From JBIOHP01 sp044449065 (GTDB lineage: Bacteria > Bacteroidota > Ignavibacteria > UBA10030 > SZUA-254), in the NCBI GenBank assembly GCA_044449065.1, contig JBIOHP010000004.1:161182-225181 (forward strand): a stretch of 64,000 nt of DNA, in the 5' to 3' direction. A program made the position numbers and the translations under genes. Below are positions 27,754 through 34,770 of the stretch, piece after piece. The stretch's first letter is position 1; each line of letters opens with the position of its first letter. The notes beneath the pieces are model-generated. The model was given only the letters and a program-made list of their open reading frames with translations. It had not been told where the DNA came from and did no database searches.

Positions 27754-27778
27754 TCGCCGGTCGGTGACCGGCTACTAC
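27754..27778. repeat. REP-like hairpin repeat, copy C
   Basis: Identical over 25 bases to copy A at 24151-24175 (stem GCCGGTCGGTGACCGGC). With copy B it makes a head-to-head pair in the gap between the lysine dehydrogenase-like and ogg genes, resembling a BIME-type arrangement. Confidence 0.8.
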
Positions 27779-27824
27779 ATTAAAAAATGTTTATATGTTG
27801 TGATCGTTAATTTGGATAATTGAT

Positions 27825-28463
27825 TTATTTCAAAATCTCCCCCGTTTCCATGCTCCAGAATAACAGGTCGAACTCGTCCATCGGAATCCCCGCCTCGCGT
27901 GAAAAGGATTGAAATTTTTTCTCTATCTGACCGTAAAGTTTGGGAGTAAGTGTTTTAGGAAGAGCGCGCAATACGCCGATCTTCAAAAGATTTTTGAGTA
28001 TGTGACGATCAAGTATTGCCAGGTCTTTATACCCGATATTCCTGAGAAAATGTGACGCTTCTTTCCAGCCCATTCCTTTCACGTTCTCCACCAGCCATTT
28101 ACGTATTTCAGTCCCGGCGCCGCCATTTGTTGCTTTTGCGAGAATTATAGGAAAATTCTCTTTCGCATGGAGCAAATGTTTGGCTTTTGTTTTGTGAAAC
28201 CTGATATAAAATTCTTTTTGGTGGAGCAGTTCTTCGGGATCGATCGGCGCGTTGATAAAATTACGTGCGCGGAGGAGCGAAACCGCTTTTGCCGCATTGA
28301 CCGCGCTCGATTGGGGCGTAAGAAGGCAGTAGCAAAACTCGTAAAAATATTCTTCAGGGGGTACCCGTGCAAACTCATCTAACCGTTGGAGGATAGCGCC
28401 GCGTTTATCCCGATGAAGTGAGATTAACTCATCCAGTGTAGTTTTTTTTGAAGCACTCTTCAT
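27825..28463 (-). CDS. ogg: 8-oxoguanine DNA glycosylase, Ogg2 type (N-glycosylase/DNA lyase)
   Basis: Bifunctional HhH-GPD glycosylase of 212 residues that excises 8-oxoguanine. The family motifs FCYCLLTPQSSA (43-54), the helix-hairpin-helix with catalytic lysine (K134 in KGMGWKEASHFLRNIG) and the aspartate D152 in AILDRHIL fit Ogg2, the type known from archaea and some bacteria. Its ATG overlaps the stop of the MutY-like gene by 4 bases, making it the third gene of a Nudix-MutY-Ogg operon. I see no MutM in the window. Confidence 0.9.
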   Translation of the reverse strand: MKSASKKTTLDELISLHRDKRGAILQRLDEFARVPPEEYFYEFCYCLLTPQSSAVNAAKAVSLLRARNFINAPIDPEELLHQKEFYIRFHKTKAKHLLHAKENFPIILAKATNGGAGTEIRKWLVENVKGMGWKEASHFLRNIGYKDLAILDRHILKNLLKIGVLRALPKTLTPKLYGQIEKKFQSFSREAGIPMDEFDLLFWSMETGEILK

Positions 28464-29389
28464 TCGAGCGGCAGCATCACTCTCGTTTTCCGCCCTTTTC
28501 CTCTCCTGATCAAAAGACCATCATTTGCCAACCGTGATACGAGGTCGAGCAGCCAGGGAAGTTCCCGCGGATGAAAATCTTTTTTAATTCTTTTACCAAG
28601 CCGCAGCATCCCGATCGATTTTTTACCATTTAAATTTCTTAGCGCCTCCACGATCCTGCCGCGCCAGAACCGGCGCGGAATACCCGCATAAACAGGTTCG
28701 CGAATTGTTTTATTGGGTTTTAGATTTCTGAGCGTTTCTCTCCGTAAAACTTTTTTCGATCCGCATAATTGTTTAACAGAGCACTTGCGGCACAGGGGGT
28801 TATGCGCTGTGCAGATGGTCGCTCCTAAATCCATGAGCGACTGATTCCATGTGTAAGCATCGGACGTCAATATTTCTTCCGCGATTTTGTGGATTTTTTT
28901 ATCGTCTAAAAGTTCAGCGTGATGTTTCATTTTTCCGTAGATGCGCGAGAGCACCCGCTTGATATTTACATCCACGACGGGCACGCTTTGTTTGAACGCG
29001 AAACACGCAATCGCATGCGAGGTATACTCGCCGACGCCGGGAAGAGTTTTGAGCACGGCGATATCGTCGGGGATTACTCCATTATATTGCCGGACAATTA
29101 TCCGGGCGATTTCACGCAACCGGACAGCGCGGTTGTTATAGCCCATGCCTTTCCATGCCCGAAGGACATCCCCCTTCGGCGCGGAAGCTAACGCATGGAT
29201 ATCGGGAAATTTTTGTAAAAATTGAGGGAGCAACACTTTCACGCGGCTCACCTGTGTTTGCTGGAGCATGATTTCTGAGACAAGGATTTCATACGGGTCG
29301 GTTGTCGTGCGCCATTGCAGGTCGCGCTTCCGTCTTTTATACCAATGCAAAATCCGTGTGCGTATATCCCTGGTGAACTGTAAATTCAT
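28460..29389 (-). CDS. mutY: MutY/Mig-like [4Fe-4S] HhH-GPD DNA glycosylase
   Basis: Mismatch glycosylase of 309 residues. E39 in SEIMLQQTQV, the HhH loop PGVGEYTSHAI with Y122, catalytic D140 in VDVNIKRV, and a cysteine loop C193-x6-C200-x2-C203-x5-C209 are present. The MutY 'DGN' is DVN here, and the C-terminal 100 residues (IPRRFWRGRIVEAL ...) look like a winged helix rather than MutY's NUDIX-like 8-oxoG-reading domain. It may therefore be an adenine glycosylase or a Mig-type T/G glycosylase. The frame opens at 29476, but GGAGG before the ATG at 29389, inside the Nudix stop, decides the start. Confidence 0.85.
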   Translation of the reverse strand: MNLQFTRDIRTRILHWYKRRKRDLQWRTTTDPYEILVSEIMLQQTQVSRVKVLLPQFLQKFPDIHALASAPKGDVLRAWKGMGYNNRAVRLREIARIIVRQYNGVIPDDIAVLKTLPGVGEYTSHAIACFAFKQSVPVVDVNIKRVLSRIYGKMKHHAELLDDKKIHKIAEEILTSDAYTWNQSLMDLGATICTAHNPLCRKCSVKQLCGSKKVLRRETLRNLKPNKTIREPVYAGIPRRFWRGRIVEALRNLNGKKSIGMLRLGKRIKKDFHPRELPWLLDLVSRLANDGLLIRRGKGRKTRVMLPLE

Positions 29390-29775
29390 TTTTCCTCCAT
29401 TAGCATAGAGATAACGTGGCGGTTGCCTTCGAGGATATCGTACGAGACCAGTGATTCGATGGGCGCCCACTCGCATTGTTCAAATACCCGGTTCCTGATA
29501 TTGCCAGCGTATGATTCAACTTTATAATAGAATACATCGTAGATGCCGCTGTCGGGATATTCGTACTGCCGGCGATGGTACAGGGGACCGATAGTCGCGG
29601 CGATACCGAGTTCTTCCTCAAGCTCGCGGCGGAGGCATTCTTCCAGCGGTTCGCCGTTTTCCACCTTGCCGCCCGGAAATTCCCACTTCAATCCGTACCG
29701 CATTGTTTTTTTCCGCTGGCAAAGGAGCGCTTTGCCGTCCTTCACGATAATACCGACTGCAACTTTAATCATCAC
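29386..29775 (-). CDS. Nudix hydrolase, MutT-like
   Basis: Protein of 129 residues with a perfect Nudix box (GX5EX7REUXEEXGU) at residues 36-58, GKVENGEPLEECLRRELEEE and onward. The KWEFPGGK and LLCQRKK context is that of MutT/CTP-pyrophosphohydrolase types, which clear 8-oxo-dGTP or related nucleotides from the pool. It is the first gene of the operon and overlaps the MutY-like gene by 4 bases. Substrate is inferred from context. ATG codons at 29775 and 29772 are equivalent starts. Confidence 0.88.
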   Translation of the reverse strand: MMIKVAVGIIVKDGKALLCQRKKTMRYGLKWEFPGGKVENGEPLEECLRRELEEELGIAATIGPLYHRRQYEYPDSGIYDVFYYKVESYAGNIRNRVFEQCEWAPIESLVSYDILEGNRHVISMLMEEK

Positions 29776-29882
29776 AATAAGATACGGAAAGACGGAGGGA
29801 AAAACAATGGAGGGAAAATTAACTACCGTTCATTTTATTCAGTTTGAGGTTAAATTATCCTGATATCTAAAAACAAAAATAA

Positions 29883-30668
29883 TTAATGATCCCATGACCT
29901 TCGTTCAATTTCCTCTTCGCGATGTTTGATACAGGATAAACAAAGTCTAATTGAGGCATCTAATCCCTTAGCATTGCCGATGTAGATTTCATCGCTATCA
30001 CTAATATAGTAAGTCCCTTTGCAATACTCGCATTCCACAACTTCTTCCTTATGACCACAAACGTAGCAAGTACATTCATCATCTTGGATTACAAAAGCTT
30101 CCCACCCACAAGCATGACATATCCAGACATATTTTTGGTCTATATTGTTTTGTTCCATCAGCAATTGAGCTCGATTGAAAATTTCATTTCCATATTGATT
30201 AATTGAAATAGCTTCTTCCCATAGATCATTGGGTATGTAATAATGAAGATCCTGTTCGAAGTGATTTTGATGAAAGTCAGAAAGGAACCCTAACAGAATA
30301 GCAAAAACTGGTTTAAATATTTGAACGGAAACATCGATTTCAAAATGGACAATGATATTTCTCCACTCAGAAGCCTTTTCAATCGCATTTAAATCTTCTT
30401 TTTTAAACTCAACCTTCGCAATTTGTTGAAGTCTTGAAACAGTTTGCATTAACGTGGTGGTTTTCTTTGGGTTATCAATTTCTTTATAAATAAGGATTGG
30501 ATGTTCACGACGAAGTCGTTCTTTCAAAATTAACTCAATTGCCTGGACGAGAAATAAGATAGCGAAATGCCACTGTGTCGGATCCTTTTCGGCAAGAATT
30601 GCTTTAGAAAGTGCTTCCTTTGTAAAGCTATGACTGTTATCGAAAAGGTTGAGTTTCAATTGAGACAT
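29883..30668 (-). CDS. HEPN-like domain protein with C-terminal zinc ribbons
   Basis: Unrecognised protein of 261 residues. The N-terminal half (about 10-135) is all-helical and contains R103-NIIV-H108, the R-x4-6-H motif of HEPN domains, many of which are RNases of toxin-antitoxin and defence systems. The C-terminal part holds paired cysteines: C184-x2-C187 with C201-x2-C204, and C213-x2-C216 with C243-x2-C246, so two zinc ribbons are likely. Base composition is AT-rich compared with both neighbours. It is divergent from the DCD-nuclease gene 344 bases away, with which it may form a module. Nuclease activity is only inferred. Confidence 0.65.
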   Translation of the reverse strand: MSQLKLNLFDNSHSFTKEALSKAILAEKDPTQWHFAILFLVQAIELILKERLRREHPILIYKEIDNPKKTTTLMQTVSRLQQIAKVEFKKEDLNAIEKASEWRNIIVHFEIDVSVQIFKPVFAILLGFLSDFHQNHFEQDLHYYIPNDLWEEAISINQYGNEIFNRAQLLMEQNNIDQKYVWICHACGWEAFVIQDDECTCYVCGHKEEVVECEYCKGTYYISDSDEIYIGNAKGLDASIRLCLSCIKHREEEIERRSWDH

Positions 30669-31012
30669 TATTTATTGATCTTATTTATATTATATTGATG
30701 ATGTATAATACTCTGAGTAATTTGTTCAGGTTCTCTTGATGTAACATTAAAACCATCTAAATCATACAAACCAATTTAAGTAAAATAATAAATTCATGAG
30801 TTAGTTCAAATTAGAAGACAATTCGAGGAGTTTGATTCATCCAGCCACTATCGGGTTTATTCAATAAAAATACGTGCCCTTAGAGGTTCGAATTATATTA
30901 TCAGTGATGGATAGTCCATAACACTAAGCAAAAACTGTATAGCTTTTTTGATCCCTTCTCAGTACATTAACACACTGAAAATTCTTTAAAGATCGAGATT
31001 TATGGAGATAAA
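30669..31012. other. AT-rich divergent intergenic region of the island
   Basis: A 344-base gap between the divergent HEPN-like and DCD-nuclease genes. No gene is seen. It should contain both promoters, a GGAGA ribosome-binding site for the gene at 31013, and the left copy of the 48-bp direct repeat (30938-30984). Confidence 0.6.
30938..30984. repeat. Imperfect direct repeat, left copy
   Basis: Begins TATAGCTTTTTT, contains CCCTTCT and ends CACTGAAAATTCT. It aligns without gaps larger than a base or so with 32323-32370, which lies in front of thyX. The two copies bracket the DCD-nuclease gene. Confidence 0.6.
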
Positions 31013-32224
31013 ATGATTGGTTACATTTTTCTATCCGACAACAAGACAGAAAACGAATGCCTCCATCGTCTTTTATTTGGTACAGATCCTAAGTCATTTT
31101 CCAAATCGCCATTTCAAGAGATTAGACCTGGGGATTATCTTTTTCTTTTCAACTATGACCAGTATACAATTCGTGGTCCTTTTCGCGCTCTGACTATATG
31201 TTCAAAAGATATCGAAAAAGATGCATATAAGGATTCGCATAGCCATGGTTTCCCTTATCAAATAAGAGTTTCAGATAGTTCGATTGATCACCCAATATCT
31301 GGGGATCAATTACCCAAATCGTTAAAATTTTCGAATGGTTTTCCCCCATTTAAGATCAGTGATTCAATTTGTAATGACTTAATTGCTGCGTTAGCTAAAA
31401 CAAGTAATAAAGAATTTGATATAAATTCATTATCGACATGTGCTACTTCTTCACATTATATATTCATGTGTGATGGAACAACGGGGGGACGTGTGTTTCA
31501 CGAAAATCTATTCGGTGCTACGGCAGAAAAATTCAGACCGATTGTGAGTAAAATTCAAGAGGGAGATATTCTTTTCCTCTGGGTCATTGAAGAACAAAAA
31601 CTCTATGGTGTGTGGAAGGCTAAATCCCGCGGACAATATAATCCAACTGCTTTTCCAGAGGCAGCAGGACGTTTTCCAGCCGTTGTTTACGCTACAAGAT
31701 ATTTACAAGTTGAACCTGGATTGGAGGAAAGCATATTAAGATCCATTGTTCCATACGACAGTAAGTTTCCTCCATTATCAATTACATACGAAGAGGGCAA
31801 CCAATTATTGGTGGCATTCGAAGATCTATGTTCGGGTCGCTCCACCATTCGTGAAACAAAATCTATTCAAATTGGTAAAATCCGGACTGAAGATGGTCAT
31901 TGGGTTCAATCACAAGCCGAAGCTCGCATTGATGACTGGTTATTTAATCATAATTTAACCCATGCATATGAATATCGTATTCAATCGGGATATAAATTCA
32001 AAAAGAGCGATTTCTATCTTCCCACGTATCAATTATATATCGAGTTTTGGGGATTAATGGGAAATCTTGAGTATGAAAAATCTCGCGAGGAAAAGTTGCA
32101 ATTTTATAAGCAAAATAAGCTTAAACTTGTTGAGTTGTTTCCGCGGGACATTGAGATGCTTTCCGAAGTAATCGAACCAAAATTGGCAGCCTGGGGTGTT
32201 AAAGTAATTCCCGAGAAAAAATAA
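31013..32224 (+). CDS. Tandem DCD/PUA-like domains fused to a PD-(D/E)xK nuclease domain
   Basis: Protein of 403 residues. Residues 1-90 (GYIFLSDNKTENEC, LFGTD, RPGDYLFLFNY, IRGPFRA) and 148-250 (HYIFMCDGTTGGRVF, ENLFGATAEKF, EGDILFLWVIEEQKLYGVW) are two copies of a domain resembling the DCD domain of plant proteins and, more broadly, PUA/EVE-like modified-base readers. Residues about 297-385 show a restriction-like nuclease core: E303 in SQAEARIDDWL, D333 in KSDFYLP, and E344 in YIEFWG, then a basic/aromatic helix. The order reader-reader-nuclease suggests a modification-dependent endonuclease. The gene is AT-rich, has a good GGAGA site and is divergent from the HEPN-like gene. Confidence 0.7.
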   Translation: MIGYIFLSDNKTENECLHRLLFGTDPKSFSKSPFQEIRPGDYLFLFNYDQYTIRGPFRALTICSKDIEKDAYKDSHSHGFPYQIRVSDSSIDHPISGDQLPKSLKFSNGFPPFKISDSICNDLIAALAKTSNKEFDINSLSTCATSSHYIFMCDGTTGGRVFHENLFGATAEKFRPIVSKIQEGDILFLWVIEEQKLYGVWKAKSRGQYNPTAFPEAAGRFPAVVYATRYLQVEPGLEESILRSIVPYDSKFPPLSITYEEGNQLLVAFEDLCSGRSTIRETKSIQIGKIRTEDGHWVQSQAEARIDDWLFNHNLTHAYEYRIQSGYKFKKSDFYLPTYQLYIEFWGLMGNLEYEKSREEKLQFYKQNKLKLVELFPRDIEMLSEVIEPKLAAWGVKVIPEKK

Positions 32225-32322
32225 TATTATCAATATGTCTGTCAAGGTATGATATGCTTTTGATGTAGTATCAAAAGTTTGAATCTCATTTTTTATTGGA
32301 CGATTGAATTGGAAAAATTTCC

Positions 32323-32370
32323 TATAGCTTTTTTCCCCCCTTCTGCGTAAATTGTTTCACTGAAATTTCT
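32323..32370. repeat. Imperfect direct repeat, right copy
   Basis: TATAGCTTTTTT ... CCCTTCT ... CACTGAAATTTCT, matching 30938-30984. It ends about 18 bases before the thyX start and may carry its original promoter region, with TATAAT-like bases just after it. Confidence 0.6.
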
Positions 32371-32387
32371 CTATTATAATTATTTTT

Positions 32388-33248
32388 ATGGCTCACGCAA
32401 ACAATCCCAACGCTGATGCAATATTAGATAAAGAATATAAATGCCTGAATGCCGGGTTCGTCCGCCTTGTCGATTATATGGGCGGGGATGAATCCATCGT
32501 GCAGGCAGCTCGCGTTTCCTACGGAAAAGGAACGAAAACCGTGAATGAAGACCGTGGGTTGATTCGCTACCTCATGCGCCATCTTCACACGACGCCGTTT
32601 GAAATGGTGGAATTGAAATTTCACTGCAAGCTCCCCATTTTTGTGGCGCGACAGTGGATCCGCCATCGCACAGCCAATGTGAACGAGTATTCCGGCAGGT
32701 ATTCGGTGATGAAAGATGAATTTTACGTCCCCGAACATGAGGCCATTCATTTCCAGAGCATGCGGAACAAGCAGGGACGCTCGGAGGATGAAGTTCCGGC
32801 GGATCAGCGGCAGCGCGTTCTCGATATTTTGCTCGGCGATCAGCGGCAAACGTATTCGCATTATGAAGAGATGCTGAACGGGGATATCTCTCGCGAGCTT
32901 GCCCGCGTCAATCTTCCTCTTGCGCTTTACACAGAATGGTACTGGAAGATCGATCTGCACAATCTGTTCCATTTTCTCCGCCTCAGGATCGATCCGCACG
33001 CGCAGTATGAAATCCGCGTGTACGGGGAAGCGATGGCGGAAATCACAAAAACGGTCGCCCCCATAGCATGGGAAGCGTTTGAAGATTATATTTTAAAATC
33101 GGAAAAATTTTCCCGTCTCGAAATGAAGATCATCACGGAATGTATCAACCGGGTGGAATTTACAAAAGAAACTTTATCGGCGAAAGGTTTAACCGGCAGA
33201 GAGGCGGATGAATTCTTAGAAAAACTAGCTAAACTGAAAAAAGAGTAA
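32388..33248 (+). CDS. thyX: FAD-dependent thymidylate synthase ThyX
   Basis: Flavin-dependent enzyme of 286 residues making dTMP from dUMP with methylene-tetrahydrofolate and NADPH. The ThyX signature RHR-x7-S is RHRTANVNEYS at 92-102. HTTPFEMVELKFHCKLPIFV and the C-terminal FLRLRIDPHAQYEIR are family segments. The length is slightly above the usual 220-250 because of N- and C-terminal extensions. It converges with arfB, 3 bases apart. Confidence 0.95.
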   Translation: MAHANNPNADAILDKEYKCLNAGFVRLVDYMGGDESIVQAARVSYGKGTKTVNEDRGLIRYLMRHLHTTPFEMVELKFHCKLPIFVARQWIRHRTANVNEYSGRYSVMKDEFYVPEHEAIHFQSMRNKQGRSEDEVPADQRQRVLDILLGDQRQTYSHYEEMLNGDISRELARVNLPLALYTEWYWKIDLHNLFHFLRLRIDPHAQYEIRVYGEAMAEITKTVAPIAWEAFEDYILKSEKFSRLEMKIITECINRVEFTKETLSAKGLTGREADEFLEKLAKLKKE

Positions 33249-33251
33249 CGT

Positions 33252-33692
33252 TTAATACTCTATTTTTCTCGACTGGATAATCTTTCCTCTTCGTTTTTTA
33301 GTTTCAAGGCGTCTCTCTTTCGATGCTGCGCCGGCTTTGGTCGGGATGCGTTTCTTGACCGGCTGCAGCGCTCTTTGAAGCAGCTCGACTAATTTTTTTA
33401 CCGCGTCTTCCCTGTTATCCCACTGGCTCCGTGATTTTTGGGAAATGATGCTGACGGCGCCGGATGAATCGATCCGTGAGGAAAGTCTCCTCATTATCAT
33501 CGCACGTTCTTCGTGGGTGAACGCTTTGGATTTTTTTATATTAAAGCGCAGCTCGACTTTTGTTTCCACCTTATTGACGTTTTGTCCCCCTTTACCGCCG
33601 CTCCGCGCAAAGCTAAATTCTAATTCCGTAACCGGAATTGCAGCAGAATCGCTTAAAAAAATCTTGCTGTTTGTATAGATCGTCGTTTTCAT
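33252..33692 (-). CDS. arfB: Peptidyl-tRNA hydrolase ArfB/YaeJ-type rescue factor
   Basis: Protein of 146 residues with the release-factor GGQ motif (residues 35-37 in FARSGGKGGQNVNKVET) and a basic C-terminal tail (KKRRGKIIQSRKIEY) of the sort that enters the empty mRNA channel. ArfB hydrolyses peptidyl-tRNA on ribosomes stalled without a stop codon. It lacks the codon-recognition domain of RF1/RF2, which fits its length. It converges with thyX. Confidence 0.92.
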   Translation of the reverse strand: MKTTIYTNSKIFLSDSAAIPVTELEFSFARSGGKGGQNVNKVETKVELRFNIKKSKAFTHEERAMIMRRLSSRIDSSGAVSIISQKSRSQWDNREDAVKKLVELLQRALQPVKKRIPTKAGAASKERRLETKKRRGKIIQSRKIEY

Positions 33693-33818
33693 ATATGTAT
33701 TCCTTGTGTCGTTATACCTTCAACATACAAAATAGGTATGATTTCAACAATACGACTTTTTTACGTATCTTCATTATTGAAAATTTAAATTCATCGCTAT
33801 AGAGGAGAACTCAAAACC

Positions 33819-34709
33819 ATGGTAGATGCGAACTTTCTCTCCAAAATATCAATATTTTCATCGCTCGGAGAGCCCGACCTCCAAAAATTGACGACGCTCT
33901 GGAAGCCGGTTGCCCGAAGTCAGGGACAATTGCTTTTTAAAAAAGGCGATCCGGGCGATGCGATGTACATCATCCGTGATGGCGAAATTGCGATCACCAT
34001 ATGGAATGAAGATAATCAGGAGACCGTACTCTCCATCCTTAAAGAAGGCAATTTCCTGGGCGAGCTTGCGCTCCTGGACGGATCGTTCCGCAGCGCGTCG
34101 GCGAAAGCGTTGAAAGATACCCGCCTCCTCGAAATGAAGCGGGATGATTTTATGAACTTCCTTCGCTCGCGTCCGGAAGTCTCCATTACCATGATGAGCG
34201 TCATGGCGGCGCGCCTGAGAGCTACGAATGAAATGATGGAACGCACCTCCACAAAAAACGTGAACCAGGAATTACAGCATCATCTCAGCATCAGCGATAA
34301 AGTTGCATCGGGAATTTCAAAGGTCATCGGAAGCTGGGAATTTTTATTCGTCTTTATCGTCCTTTATGTCGGTTGGATTTTTTTGAATGTCGCGCGGATG
34401 ATGGGGTACGCGCTTGACCCGTATCCGTTCAACTTCCTCAATTTTATGCTTGCAAGTGTCACCGCCATTCAAGCCCCTATCATCCTCATGACCCAGAACC
34501 GCCAATCGGAAACGGAACATGTGCGGTCGGAGCTCGATTACCAGACGAATGTAAAAGCCGAGCTCCAGATTCAAAGTCTCCATGTGAAATTGGATGAATT
34601 GCGGGCTTCCGAAATTCAGGAATTTGCGGTGCGTCAGAAAGAAATTAACACGCAGCTTATCGAGTTGCGCAAACAACTCGATGGGATTTCTCTGAGAATG
34701 AAAATTTAA
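33819..34709 (+). CDS. Cyclic nucleotide-binding domain + DUF1003 membrane protein
   Basis: Protein of 296 residues. Residues 1-125 form a cNMP-binding beta-roll (FKKGDPGDAMYIIRDGEI, GNFLGELALLDGSFRSASAKA). Residues about 150-240 are a DUF1003 module with two membrane helices (FLFVFIVLYVGWIFLNVA, then PFNFLNFMLASVTAIQAPIILMTQNRQ). A charged coiled-coil tail follows. The beta-roll lacks a clear Arg at the usual cAMP phosphate-binding RSA site's neighbour but retains RSA, so ligand binding is possible. The function of DUF1003 is unknown. It has an AGAGGAGAA ribosome-binding site and stands alone before mfd. Confidence 0.85.
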   Translation: MVDANFLSKISIFSSLGEPDLQKLTTLWKPVARSQGQLLFKKGDPGDAMYIIRDGEIAITIWNEDNQETVLSILKEGNFLGELALLDGSFRSASAKALKDTRLLEMKRDDFMNFLRSRPEVSITMMSVMAARLRATNEMMERTSTKNVNQELQHHLSISDKVASGISKVIGSWEFLFVFIVLYVGWIFLNVARMMGYALDPYPFNFLNFMLASVTAIQAPIILMTQNRQSETEHVRSELDYQTNVKAELQIQSLHVKLDELRASEIQEFAVRQKEINTQLIELRKQLDGISLRMKI

Positions 34710-34770
34710 TAACGTAATCCGGCGATAAGTAATCCCATTCGCTGCAAACTCTGAAATTTGTTTATCCAGG

